Shown: positions 6,859 through 15,300 of the stretch, piece after piece
Numbering within the stretch: the first letter of the stretch is position 1
Layout: every line of letters begins with the position of its first letter
Virus record (IMG/VR): IMGVR_UViG_3300033145_001370
Coordinates: 1-64,000 of that record
DNA length: 64,000 nt
Direction: 5' to 3' (one strand)
From: a virus
The notes under the pieces: generated by a model
Told to the model about the DNA's origin: nothing
Database searches by the model: none
What the model saw: the letters and a program-made list of their open reading frames with translations, nothing else
Made by a program: the position numbers and the translations under genes

Positions 6859-7791
6859 ATGAAAGTTTATCATCACAATGATCACGACGGTAGGTGTGCG
6901 GCAGCGATCGTGGAGATATATTTTAGCCGGAAGGATGAAGAGCCATCGTTAGAGGCCAGAGCTTCAGCTGAGATATTTAAAGAGATGGATGCGGACAGGG
7001 AGTATATCGAGGTAGACTATAAGGACGAGATAGATGTGGAGGCCATCAAACTAAACGAGCTGATCTACATCGTAGACTTCTCGTTTAAGCCTGACGTGAT
7101 GGAAGAGGTGTTGAAGAAGACTGGTTTTATTGTCTGGATCGATCATCACAAGACAGCGTTTGAGTATCAGTATTCCAGAAACCTAGATGGGATTAGGAAT
7201 GCAGACGATGCAGCGTGTGAGTTGACGTGGAAGTTCCTGTTCCCGCTGGCTCCAATACCACGGGCTGTTGAACTGATAGGTGACTATGATAAGTGGGCAC
7301 TCCAGTTTAAGCCAGTGTGCTTTCAGTTTTATGAAGGATTAAAGCTTGAGGACACCAGCCCTACTTCTGCTATCTGGAACTGGATGTTCAATAGTGTGGA
7401 GCTGGTAGAGGAGATTACGGCGAAGGGCAAGGATCTAATCATTTACCGGGATAACTATTGTGGGGACATGCGAGACACCAACGGGTATACAACTAAGTTT
7501 AGCGGGTGTAATTGCTATGCCCTAAACGTGTATGGATTTGGATCGCAGGCGTTTGGGAACGTGTGCATGAATATCTACGATGCGTGTATAGCCTACATCT
7601 ACGATGGCAAGCAGTATACGGTAAGCTTGTATTCCACGAGGGTAGATGTGTCAAAGATAGCGCAGGCGTTTGGAGGTGGTGGACATAAAAGAGCAGCTGG
7701 GTTTACCTGTAGGGAGCTGCCGTTTAAAAAAACTAGAACCGAGAAGAAGGGAGAGAGTTGTGAAACTAGAGGGTGCGTTATTGCACGTTAA
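6859..7791 (+). CDS. DHH-family phosphoesterase
   Basis: This 310-residue protein shows the DHH superfamily signatures in order: HHNDHDGRCAAA (motif I, residues 5-16), IVDFSF (motif II), VWIDHHKTA (the DHH motif) and, in the C-terminal DHHA1 domain, GGGGHKRAAGF. These Mn/Mg enzymes hydrolyse short oligonucleotides, cyclic di-nucleotides (NrnA, GdpP-like) or 5' DNA ends (RecJ). Size and the short GGGGHKRAAG end fit a NrnA-like nano-RNase or a c-di-NMP/c-oligonucleotide phosphodiesterase rather than RecJ. In a phage this could degrade nucleotide second messengers of CBASS- or Type III-like defences, or recycle small oligos. The last 17 residues look like an extension. Ribosome site GAAAGGAGGGCGC. 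Confidence 0.82.
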   Translation: MKVYHHNDHDGRCAAAIVEIYFSRKDEEPSLEARASAEIFKEMDADREYIEVDYKDEIDVEAIKLNELIYIVDFSFKPDVMEEVLKKTGFIVWIDHHKTAFEYQYSRNLDGIRNADDAACELTWKFLFPLAPIPRAVELIGDYDKWALQFKPVCFQFYEGLKLEDTSPTSAIWNWMFNSVELVEEITAKGKDLIIYRDNYCGDMRDTNGYTTKFSGCNCYALNVYGFGSQAFGNVCMNIYDACIAYIYDGKQYTVSLYSTRVDVSKIAQAFGGGGHKRAAGFTCRELPFKKTRTEKKGESCETRGCVIAR

Positions 7792-7993
7792 CTGTAGAAA
7801 GGCAAGTAGGTACATTAAGTTGTGGTGTCCGTACTGTGATGAGATTGTTCTCTTTGGTCAACAGGAATGGTACGATGATGTGTGGTGTACCAAGTGTAGG
7901 AGGGTGTTTTCTCCAGATCCTCGGCATCACCAGTGGCCAAAGGGGTTGGATATTAAAACAGGAGAACTAATAACCTTAAAAGAGGAGGAGTGA
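7760..7993 (+). CDS. Zinc-ribbon protein
   Basis: Starting at GTG 7760 (GAAGGGAGAGAGTT upstream) this encodes 77 residues. It has CPYC and CTKC about 22 residues apart, embedded in Trp-rich sequence (QQEWYDDVW), a typical single zinc ribbon. The longer open frame upstream lies wholly inside the DHH gene and is not needed. It overlaps the DHH gene end by 32 bp and sits one base before the next gene. Confidence 0.6.
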   Translation: MKLEGALLHVNCRKASRYIKLWCPYCDEIVLFGQQEWYDDVWCTKCRRVFSPDPRHHQWPKGLDIKTGELITLKEEE

Positions 7994-7994
7994 G

Positions 7995-8261
7995 ATGGGA
8001 GACTTAAAGGTATACGGGAAAGGGATGATAAGCAAGCTGGATGAAGAAGGAGACAGTAGGATCGAGTGGGATCCAGAGAACGAGGAAGAGATAAAAGCCG
8101 CAGAGGAGATGTTTAAAACTAACATGAAAATCGATGGGATGAAAGCTTATGAGATTGGCAAAGACGGTAACAAGGTGGATAAGGAGCTTAAGAGATTTAA
8201 TCCGAACGCTGCCAAAATCATACTCGTTCCTCAGATCGCTGGGGGGAGGACTGGGGGGTAG
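7995..8261 (+). CDS. Conserved phage hypothetical protein
   Basis: An 88-residue protein of a small phage family that I recognise by its pattern. It has a beta-strand start, WDPENEEEIKAAEEMF, a YEIGKDGNK turn, then FNPNAAKIILVPQIAGG at the end. In other phages it is found beside the protein encoded next here, so the pair is probably a functional unit. Function unknown. Confidence 0.65.
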   Translation: MGDLKVYGKGMISKLDEEGDSRIEWDPENEEEIKAAEEMFKTNMKIDGMKAYEIGKDGNKVDKELKRFNPNAAKIILVPQIAGGRTGG

Positions 8262-8265
8262 ACAG

Positions 8266-9408
8266 ATGGCTATACCACCAGACAGATATGCTTGGTTGAG
8301 GAATGAAGATGCCTACACGTCTAGCACGTCCAGCGCTGCAACTTCAGGAACGGATGGCACAGTATCAGGAACGTTCTACGATGAGGGATCAACAGACTCA
8401 AACTCTTGGTACCTCCTGAATAACTCTATTGCCTGTATTGCTCCCGGAACAATGGTGCAGATGGCTGGGCCCGGGCAGATTATACCGGTGCGCTCGATGG
8501 ATGATCTGGCACATGATCCGAGGGTGATAGAAGAGCAGGATCGAAGAATGAGACAAGAGATAGCAAACCTTCAGGCTCAGATGGAACGGGAGGTGTCGGC
8601 AAATATCGGAGGTAGTTATCAGCGTGGAGCACAGCCACGGAATGCCACAGAAATGATGCTACTAACTCAGCAGGAACAGCAGCAAGCTCAACAGCAGGCA
8701 GTCCCCCCTTATGAAGCCAATAGGTTTCATGAATTAGGTGAAACTATGCGGCGGATTGAGAGGGAAATCGAAAGATCAACGGGAATGTATCCATTACCAG
8801 AAGCACCACCTCCCATAGCTATAGCAGAAGGTGAGGAAGGGGAGGTACGGACACATATCCCGCAGTCTCACTATGAGAGGATGGTGGGAGAGCGGGAGCA
8901 GGCACATGAGTACCTCGCAGAGCAGCAGAGAAGGTTTGCAGTGCAGCGGGCTATGATGGGGCCGGGGTCTATTGATAACAACGCCAACTACCACTATGGT
9001 GTTACCTTCCACGACGATCCTTGTGATGCTCCTCCACCTATTATATCTAACGAGCATATGAAGAGGAGAGAGAAGGCTGAGGAGAGGGCACAGGAGTTAC
9101 TCGGTATGATCATAGGAGAGGAAGATCTTGGTGTGTATAAGAAGACTGGTAATCTCTACGTGAAGGGGAAGAAGTATGAGTATATTATCCAGAAAGACGG
9201 GTTCATACTCCAGCTTAAGAAGGATCGGGTAGTTAACCTGTGTTGTCATCTTGAGAAGAAGAATGCCATGCCTCTTACCGATAACGTGATTGCCATGAAG
9301 CTCAGGATTGAGAACGAGGAGAAGGATGTGCTGCAACTAGCTAACGAATGGGGGTCTCAGAGCAGAAGGACATACAAGCTCCCGGAATGTGCGGGGATGG
9401 TGGCATGA
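8266..9408 (+). CDS. Conserved hypothetical protein, Gln/Glu-rich middle
   Basis: A 380-residue protein from ATG 8266 (GGGGAGGACTGGGGGG upstream). It starts with MAIPPDRYAWLRNED and a Ser/Thr-rich stretch. A long Gln/Glu/Arg-rich helical region follows (about residues 90-290), with QEQQQAQQQA and two paired HxxMxxERE-like repeats (YERMVGERE, FHELGETMRRIERE). The C-terminal domain (about 300-375) is globular, with KKYEYIIQKDGF, VVNLCCHLEKKNAMPLTDNVIAMKLRIENEE. That C-terminal domain recurs in metagenomic phage proteins. No enzyme motif is seen. Confidence 0.6.
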   Translation: MAIPPDRYAWLRNEDAYTSSTSSAATSGTDGTVSGTFYDEGSTDSNSWYLLNNSIACIAPGTMVQMAGPGQIIPVRSMDDLAHDPRVIEEQDRRMRQEIANLQAQMEREVSANIGGSYQRGAQPRNATEMMLLTQQEQQQAQQQAVPPYEANRFHELGETMRRIEREIERSTGMYPLPEAPPPIAIAEGEEGEVRTHIPQSHYERMVGEREQAHEYLAEQQRRFAVQRAMMGPGSIDNNANYHYGVTFHDDPCDAPPPIISNEHMKRREKAEERAQELLGMIIGEEDLGVYKKTGNLYVKGKKYEYIIQKDGFILQLKKDRVVNLCCHLEKKNAMPLTDNVIAMKLRIENEEKDVLQLANEWGSQSRRTYKLPECAGMVA

Positions 9409-10289
9409 AGGATCGAAAGGTATCAATCAAGGACTTTGGCAAGGTATATAGAAAGGGAATGAGCCACTCGGAGTTTCTAGGGATCCTCCCAGATACTCTA
9501 GCTGCTAGAGATCTAAAAGAGATAGCCTACCGAATAGTAGATGCCCGCAAGAACAAGAGGCCTGTGATCCTTGGAATGGGAGCTCATGTAATCAAGGTGG
9601 GCCTGAGTCCCCTGATCATCAACATGATGGAAAGAGGTTTCATCTCCTGTATAGCTATGAATGGAGCAGGAGCTATCCATGACGTAGAGATAGCTGAGTG
9701 GGGAAAGACATCTGAGGATGTCGAGATCGGGCTACAAAATGGAACGTTTGGTATGGAAAGAGATGCTGCGGAGATAATTAACAGTGCCGTGAAAGCAGCA
9801 GCCCCTGATCTTGGTATGGGAGCGGCGATTGGAACTGCTCTTTTACAAAGAGATCCTATCTATAAAAAGATGAGTTTGCTGACTATGGCACAAATATTTA
9901 TGGTACCTGTAACGGTTCACGTAAGTATAGGGACGGATACTATCCACATGCACCCGAGCTTTTGTGGTGCGGCAACCGGAAAGGCCAGTCATAATGACTT
10001 TAAGCGACTTGCTCGTTTTGTTGCACACCTTGAAGGTGGAGTGTTCTTGAATGTAGGGTCAGCTGTTATCCTGCCAGAGATATTTCTTAAGGCGTTAAAT
10101 CTAGCCAGAAACTCAGGAGCTAAAGTAGAGAACCTGACTACAGTGAACATGGATTTCATCCGTCACTACAGGCCATCGGTTAACGTGGTAGAGCGGCCTA
10201 CCGCATTAGGGGGAAAAGGTTTTCACCTGATCGGACACCATGAGATCATGCTGCCTCTTTTGGCAGCAGCTATTATAGAGGATATGTGA
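9405..10289 (+). CDS. Deoxyhypusine synthase-like family protein
   Basis: This 294-residue protein is close to the bacterial deoxyhypusine-synthase-like family. It shows VILGMGAHVIKVGLSP, NGAGAIHDVEIAEWGKTSEDV, GTFGM, VHVSIGTDTIHMHP, LEGGVFLNVGSAVILPE and VNMDFIRHYRPSVNVVERP, ending GHHEIMLPLLAAAI. The segments are collinear with the family and length is normal. True deoxyhypusine synthase moves an aminobutyl group from spermidine to a lysine of eIF5A using NAD. The bacterial paralogues have no known eIF5A target and their substrate is unsettled; I do not see the canonical catalytic Lys neighbourhood of the eukaryotic enzyme. ATG 9405 overlaps the previous stop (ATGA). An unusual phage gene, perhaps a captured host metabolic gene. 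Confidence 0.8.
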   Translation: MKDRKVSIKDFGKVYRKGMSHSEFLGILPDTLAARDLKEIAYRIVDARKNKRPVILGMGAHVIKVGLSPLIINMMERGFISCIAMNGAGAIHDVEIAEWGKTSEDVEIGLQNGTFGMERDAAEIINSAVKAAAPDLGMGAAIGTALLQRDPIYKKMSLLTMAQIFMVPVTVHVSIGTDTIHMHPSFCGAATGKASHNDFKRLARFVAHLEGGVFLNVGSAVILPEIFLKALNLARNSGAKVENLTTVNMDFIRHYRPSVNVVERPTALGGKGFHLIGHHEIMLPLLAAAIIEDM

Positions 10290-10290
10290 G

Positions 10291-10470
10291 ATGAAAGGGA
10301 AGCAGACAACTAGAGAGCAGCACCTGTTAGACTTTATCGATCCAGATGAGCTGAACGACTGGGAGCAAGAGTTCTACTACTCGGTGAAGGAACAGTTTGA
10401 AAGAAGCGGGAGGTTGAGTGAGAAACAGATGGTTGTGTTAGAGAGAATTTATGAGAAAGGAGGAGGGTAA
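10291..10470 (+). CDS. Small acidic helical protein (59 aa)
   Basis: The frame from ATG 10291 (two bases after the previous stop, GAGGATATGTGAG upstream) to TAA 10470 encodes 59 residues. It has LLDFIDPDELNDWEQEFYYSV and SGRLSEKQMVVLERIYEK. The second half has the look of the short 'LS.kQ...l..I..k' helix seen in small phage proteins. The gene fills an otherwise empty gap exactly, and its end carries the ribosome site of the next gene. No function assigned. Confidence 0.6.
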   Translation: MKGKQTTREQHLLDFIDPDELNDWEQEFYYSVKEQFERSGRLSEKQMVVLERIYEKGGG

Positions 10471-10471
10471 C

Positions 10472-10927
10472 ATGGGCGTGTGGAGAGATATATATGGGCC
10501 ACAGAACGAAGACTTTATAGCTGGCGTGAAGGCCGGGGTAAGGATGTTTGCAGTATGGAAGGATGGAGAGCAGCTGGTAGGTGTGGCAAAAACCCCACTC
10601 GAACGAGAGTTTAAAGAGATTGAAGATGATCTAAGCAAGAAGAAGCCGAACTGCTATGAGTGTGTATATAGAGGGACTCTGCCGGGTGACACTCACTCTA
10701 AATGCCTCCATCCGGATGTTAGAGCTATAGCCGAGGATCCCTTAGCCACCATAGCGGGGATGTTTGCAAGCGTAGGTAGAGAACCACCGATGCCTTATCC
10801 ATCGATAGGCAAGAAACTTAATATTAAGGGGAATGAACACGGGATCAAAAAAGGCTGGTTTAACTGGCCGGTCAACTTTGATCCGTGCTGGTTAATATCA
10901 TGTGATGGGTTTGAGGAGAAAAAATAA
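10472..10927 (+). CDS. Conserved phage protein with Cys cluster
   Basis: 151 residues from ATG 10472 (AAAGGAGGAGGGTAAC upstream). The N-terminal part (WRDIYGPQNEDFIAGV, FAVWKDGEQLVGV) is beta-rich. The C-terminal part has CYECVYRGTLPGDTHSKCLHP, then GIKKGWFNWPVNFDPCWL and SCDGFE. This Cys pattern plus the NWPVNFDP block is a recurring small phage/prophage family in which the four Cys probably bind a metal. Function unknown. Confidence 0.65.
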   Translation: MGVWRDIYGPQNEDFIAGVKAGVRMFAVWKDGEQLVGVAKTPLEREFKEIEDDLSKKKPNCYECVYRGTLPGDTHSKCLHPDVRAIAEDPLATIAGMFASVGREPPMPYPSIGKKLNIKGNEHGIKKGWFNWPVNFDPCWLISCDGFEEKK

Positions 10928-10948
10928 GAGGGGAAAGGAGGTGAGAAC

Positions 10949-11200
10949 GTGGCAACAACGATAGTAGGAATTAGGATCAACAGTGTGAGTATTAGCGAAG
11001 ACAGTGACAACAAAGGAACGCTGAAGACAACGGGTAGCTATTCTCTTATATCAGATAAGGGGAAAGTTCTGGCTACTCAAGGGTTTAACGGGTACGGTGA
11101 TATCAAGGTGGCTGTTTCACCTGAAGCAATAAGGCAGCTGTTTGAGTCGGTAGAGAAGACAGTTGCATTAACCATTGGATTAGAGGAGGACGAGAAATGA
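10949..11200 (+). CDS. Hypothetical small protein
   Basis: 83 residues from GTG 10949, preceded by GGAAAGGAGGTGAGAAC. The sequence is beta-rich with alternating polar residues (SGSYSLIS-type strand pairs) and ends in a short acidic helix (AIRQLFESVEKTV). No family recognised. Stop overlaps the next ATG (ATGA). Confidence 0.5.
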   Translation: MATTIVGIRINSVSISEDSDNKGTLKTTGSYSLISDKGKVLATQGFNGYGDIKVAVSPEAIRQLFESVEKTVALTIGLEEDEK

Positions 11201-11397
11201 AAGAGGTGAGACCAGTAGCAGAGCTTATAGCAGAAGAACAGGACGCAATGGTAGAAAGAGAAGAGCAGCGTATTAAGAACAGACTTAGATCTATCCTAGA
11301 AAGTATCTCCTTATCGCAGAGAGAGATCAGGGACGATCAGAAGAGGCTTGCCGGGTTCCAGAAACAGCTTGCGGAGTTTACCTGTGAAAACATGTAA
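11197..11397 (+). CDS. Small coiled-coil protein
   Basis: 66 residues, almost entirely charged helix with heptad character from residue 10 to 58 (IAEEQDAMVEREEQR, RLRSILESISL, RDDQKRLAGFQKQLAEF). Coupled to the preceding gene by an ATGA overlap. Probably a small dimeric accessory protein; no function can be given. Confidence 0.5.
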   Translation: MKEVRPVAELIAEEQDAMVEREEQRIKNRLRSILESISLSQREIRDDQKRLAGFQKQLAEFTCENM

Positions 11398-11566
11398 GTA
11401 TTACGATAAGCAGAGAGGGATGTGTTTGGGATACCACGCTCACGATCGACCGGGAGGGTGGGTAGAAAAGATGCCCGGTGAGTGTGTGTTTGATGGGAGA
11501 CCACCGCAGGATAAGAGACAGGATAAGTGGTGTTTAGGATATGAACCTAGTGAGAAAGGAGAGTAA
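11384..11566 (+). CDS. Small Cys-rich protein
   Basis: 60 residues from GTG 11384, overlapping the previous gene by 14 bp. Four Cys lie in CKYYDKQRGMC, GEC and KWC, with a YHAHDRPGGWV segment between; a metal site is likely. The last 25 bases, coding for the YEPSEKGE tail plus the ribosome site, are repeated exactly at the next gene junction. Confidence 0.5.
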   Translation: MKTCKYYDKQRGMCLGYHAHDRPGGWVEKMPGECVFDGRPPQDKRQDKWCLGYEPSEKGE

Positions 11567-11691
11567 ACATGTTTGTGTTGGTCATCTGCCCTAAATGTGG
11601 GAATGAGCAATTAGAAGACGATGACAATACCACCTGTCTCTGTGATGAGTGTGACCACGAGATTGAATATGAACCTAGTGAGAAAGGAGAG
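11539..11691 (+). repeat. 25-bp direct repeat at two successive gene ends
   Basis: A 25-base sequence coding for the YEPSEKGE-type C-terminus and holding the ribosome site of the following gene occurs exactly at 11539-11563 and 11667-11691. The copies bracket a 46-residue gene, so a local duplication of the gene junction likely created or moved that gene. Confidence 0.8.
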
Positions 11692-11709
11692 AGTAATGAC
11701 AACGATTGA
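11569..11709 (+). CDS. 46-residue zinc-ribbon protein
   Basis: A short gene from ATG 11569 (GAAAGGAGAGTAAAC upstream) to TGA 11709. It has CPKCGNEQ and a CLCDEC pair, with an acidic middle, a plausible minimal zinc ribbon. Its C-terminal YEPSEKGE tail is a copy of the tail of the gene before it. It overlaps the next gene by 14 bp. Confidence 0.5.
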   Translation: MFVLVICPKCGNEQLEDDDNTTCLCDECDHEIEYEPSEKGESNDND

Positions 11710-11968
11710 TATGTTTAAGTTTCAGATAGGAGATGTCGTACAGTTTATATCGGCATCTAATCACAAAATGCTGATCATCGAGCAGCACCTTCAGATTTGT
11801 GTCGGTGGACAGCAGCTCAAGTATCTGACCAGACCGTTCGGAAGAGCAAGACATGAGGGAATAGCTAAAGATTATACCTTCTACAACGAGATGGAGCTGG
11901 AGCTGGAGCCGGTAAAAGATGAAGATACCCCAAAGGTAGATCCGAGAGTGACTAACAAGGTAGACTAA
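11696..11968 (+). CDS. Hypothetical small protein
   Basis: 90 residues from ATG 11696 with the second copy of the repeated GAAAGGAGAG ribosome site. Beta-rich: FKFQIGDVVQFIS resembles the start of SH3-like or RNA-binding barrel folds, followed by LIIEQHLQICVGGQQLKYLTRPFGR and an acidic tail. Last gene of the left plus-strand block, facing the minus-strand genes. Confidence 0.5.
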   Translation: MTTIDMFKFQIGDVVQFISASNHKMLIIEQHLQICVGGQQLKYLTRPFGRARHEGIAKDYTFYNEMELELEPVKDEDTPKVDPRVTNKVD

Positions 11969-12006
11969 CTTAGCAAGGAAGAGAAACCTAAGAAGGCGCA
12001 ATAGAC

Positions 12007-12039
12007 AGCTGGGAAGTGACTTTAGGAGCTTCCCGAGCT
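12007..12039. terminator. Inverted repeat at the convergent junction
   Basis: AGCTGGGAAG (12007-12016) pairs with CTTCCC-g-AGCT (12029-12039, one bulged base) around a 12-base loop, exactly where the two transcription directions meet. Neither side is directly followed by a clean U-run, so termination is likely by position but not proven by sequence. The minus-strand gene ends inside it. Confidence 0.4.
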
Positions 12040-12147
12040 GGCGCCTGAAGCTTTCTTCTGTTTCTTCTTCCGCTTTTTTTTCTTCTTCTCTACAATAGTA
12101 AGTCCTTTCCTCATGAGATGCGGGATGTTCGCTCTTATAATGGTCAT
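12022..12147 (-). CDS. Tiny lysine-rich protein (41 aa)
   Basis: An overlooked frame coupled to the preceding minus-strand gene by an ATGA overlap (12144-12147). It starts MTIIRANIPHLMRKG and continues with a run of 13 Lys/Arg among 15 residues, then a Gly/Ser end. Such basic tails are typical of DNA-binding virion proteins. The high lysine content could also be a low-complexity accident. Confidence 0.4.
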   Translation of the reverse strand: MTIIRANIPHLMRKGLTIVEKKKKKRKKKQKKASGASSGSS

Positions 12148-12338
12148 TTTTTCTTATGAGTCCTCTTGTAAGTCCTTTTGGCTTTGGCCAGCTTACCCGT
12201 ACCTCCCCTTCCCTCTAACTTGGAAGTCCCGGGCTTACCTTTGACGATAGAAGCATAGTAGACATCCTCACCCTTCTTGGCACCATACTGCTTCTTCATC
12301 GCTCTCATTGTTTTCTCACCCGCTTTTGTCCTTGGCAT
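12144..12338 (-). CDS. Small basic conserved phage protein
   Basis: 64 residues: MPRTKAGEKTMRAMKKQYGAKKGEDVYYASIVKGK pattern followed by a Gly/Lys-rich basic tail. The GEK-x-M-x-x-MKKQYG-x-KKGE-x-x-YAS block is a recurring small protein found beside phage structural genes. It is probably a DNA-binding minor virion component. Lies 9 bp downstream of the giant ejection protein gene. Confidence 0.65.
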   Translation of the reverse strand: MPRTKAGEKTMRAMKKQYGAKKGEDVYYASIVKGKPGTSKLEGRGGTGKLAKAKRTYKRTHKKK

Positions 12339-12347
12339 AATTCCCCC

Positions 12348-15300
12348 TTATGGTGGCATGTAGAGCTCCAGCTGCCATGGTAACGTTGACCCGTCCATCT
12401 TGCGCTTAAACATAAGCTCTCTTTCCATCTTTGGCTGCCGTCTCAATCCTAAGAAGATCCTTGCCTGTCTTTGCTTCTCATACTCCTCTCTTATCTGCTT
12501 TCTCTCCTCATCTGTCTTTGCTCTCTCAATCATTACTTCCAGCCGGTTCTGTTGTGTCCCGGGATCAATCAGCATGTTGACAAGGCGCTCACCATAGAGT
12601 TGAGACATAATCCCGGCCTTTGCTTTCTTATCAAGCTCAGGTTTGAATAGTTTGGGATCTATCTGGCCCATCATGTCATACATCTCAACAAGCGTATTGG
12701 TAAACTTATCTGACTGGACAAACTCCTGATTTGTCCCACGAAAACCAATGTAGGTTCGTTCAATATCATTGAAATACTGGAGAGCTTGGTTGGATACCCA
12801 TTTGATCCGGGCTGTGTCATCCATCGTGTAGACCTTGCCATTCCCAAGCCTGATCTCTCCTTTAGGTGTCATATCAAATATCCCTATTGCCTCTTTCCCT
12901 ATAAAGTTATCAAGGAATCTTCTGAATGCAATGTCAATAGGCTGTTTCTTTTGCTGAGTCTTGATAATGTTGGCTCCCAAGAATGGTACCATTGTCTTGA
13001 CAAAGAACTGAGCTCCTTCCCATTTCCTCTGCATGGGATTGAGGCTGTTATACTCAGCTGAGTATATGGGGACTTTATCATATGGATCTCTCCGATCCTT
13101 CAGGCCGATATAGAACCTGATAAGAGGAGCCATGAGATACGCTACTCCACGGTACTCCTGAACTCCCCATTCCTTTATCGTCCGAAGAGCTGCATCTCTG
13201 GGAGTCCATGGTTTACCGTTTGCAGGATTGATCTCCCCTCTGTACACCCGTGAGGCCATCTCTGTAGCAATAGTGAAGATCTTAGTACCGATCAGAACAT
13301 CCTGTGGGAGCTGAAGTGCCCAAGTTCTTGCATCTCCAGCAGGAGTCTCTTCTATGTCAAAGTGGATCTTGTTCCTTAACCAGTCTGGTCGTCGAAGCTC
13401 CCGTTGTCTGGCCTCCTCATTCCTGTTATTCCATGCCTGAGCAGCAAGAGGAGCGGCAAACATACCGACAAGAGCCTTCCCTTTATTCTTCCACATCCAC
13501 CTGTGAACCAGTCGGGAGTTATGGAAGTACCATGTGTTGCCGGTAATGAATATATTATTGTTCCTTCTGGCCAGCCAGTAACCAGTACCAGTTTTGGGAC
13601 ACCAAACAGTACCTTTATAATCACTCTCTTTCACCAGCCTTATGTTACTTCTCTTGATAGCTCTGGCAGTATTGTGCTGGAGAAATACCCCTTTGGTACT
13701 TGTTCTACTTGCTATCCCTGCTGTTGTGCAAAGCATCTGGAACAGGTCCTGCTGTTCCTTGTTTTGTCTGACAAATATCTTCCATCTTCCATTACTCTTA
13801 TCCTTACTCCCATCTCCTCTTAACATGTGTTCGATAAGTATTCTTTTCTGGTGTGAAGATAGCATTACAATAAGCTCAGGCGTAAGTTTTCTCACCGGTT
13901 GGATCCTAGTGATAATCTTAGCATCCTCTTTAGCTATCCTAAACCTGTACTTCTTAAGCTTTCCATAACTACTTGCTTGAGGTTTCCCAATGGACTCAGC
14001 AAAGTTGATGTCGAGCCCTTTTAACAAACGCCTGATTTCTTTTACATATCCGGGCTTAGACTGATAGATAACGACAGCTCCCCCCTTCTGCAACGTTGCA
14101 TCGGTAAGGTACCATCCTAAAAGCTTAATCAGATTATCTTCGGCTAACAGTCCTATTTGTTCCTGTGGATTAGCTACAATAGGGATCTTACTGTCCAGAG
14201 GAAGGGTGAGAAGCTCTTCTGCCTCTACCACCTTATACTTTCCATCCCGATTTTGTATCACAGTCGAGTGACAGGGAGTAGTAAACGCATTGCACGATCT
14301 GTTTGTTACCTCTATCATCGTATCGTCATAACCATGACTCGTGAATACTCCTTCTAACGTTGACCATTGGCAGATACCTTTCTCTAAGTTGAAACTCCAG
14401 ATCCTATCCTTCTTAGCTTTCAGCTCATCATACCTCTTCCAGCCTCTATCAGTAAGGCATTCTGTCTTGTCATCAACACAGCCGAATGGAGTAAGCATCC
14501 CTCGACCTATTCTTCGGAACCCTTTGGATACGGCAGCGTAATCAACGAGGACCTCACGAGCAATCTTACCAAGTGCTGCTTTCTGATCCAGCCCTTTTGT
14601 GTCAATCCATGAGTGGGCTTTGATCATTTCAGAAGCTGTCCCCTCTTTCATGGATTTCAGAAGAGTTGATGCATAAGCTGTACGATTGATCCCTTCTCTC
14701 ATCTGGGATACGGTCATAGATTTATCAAGGATCATCCGGAGCGGGTTTTTGGATCCTTTTATTTGTTTGGGTAGCTCTGTCATAAAGAACGATGCACCAA
14801 GGATATCTTCACTCAGGATGAACTCATGGAGTTCTTTAAGATGACCGGTATGAGGTTTGGCCCGTGCCTCATTCATAAGGTATTTGAGTGATGTCTCCAT
14901 CTCGATAAGGAGTCTGGTCGGCTGTGGGTGCTGGATAGCCACCATGAACGTGTCACCGATCAGATTGTTCATGTTGAATGACGGGTAGTGAGAGAGGATT
15001 GCCATGTTCTTCCAGTAGCCGGTAATGAGGTTCATACGGTGGACAAGAGGGCTGCCACTCTCTGAAAATGACTTGAAGGATCGGAAGATGTCAGCTGGGA
15101 TCAGGCTAACATTCTTGTACCTGCCTAGTGCCATCTGCCCCTCATTTGTCATGTAGATCGTCCGGCTGAACGGCTGGTCTGGTGTGTATGACCAGTGATC
15201 TCCTTTACCTTTGAATGATGGATCCACTTTGGCAAGCTCTTCCTCTGTCCAGAGCCTGCCGGGCTTGGGGGTGTTGACAACTTCTATCTCTTTCATGATT

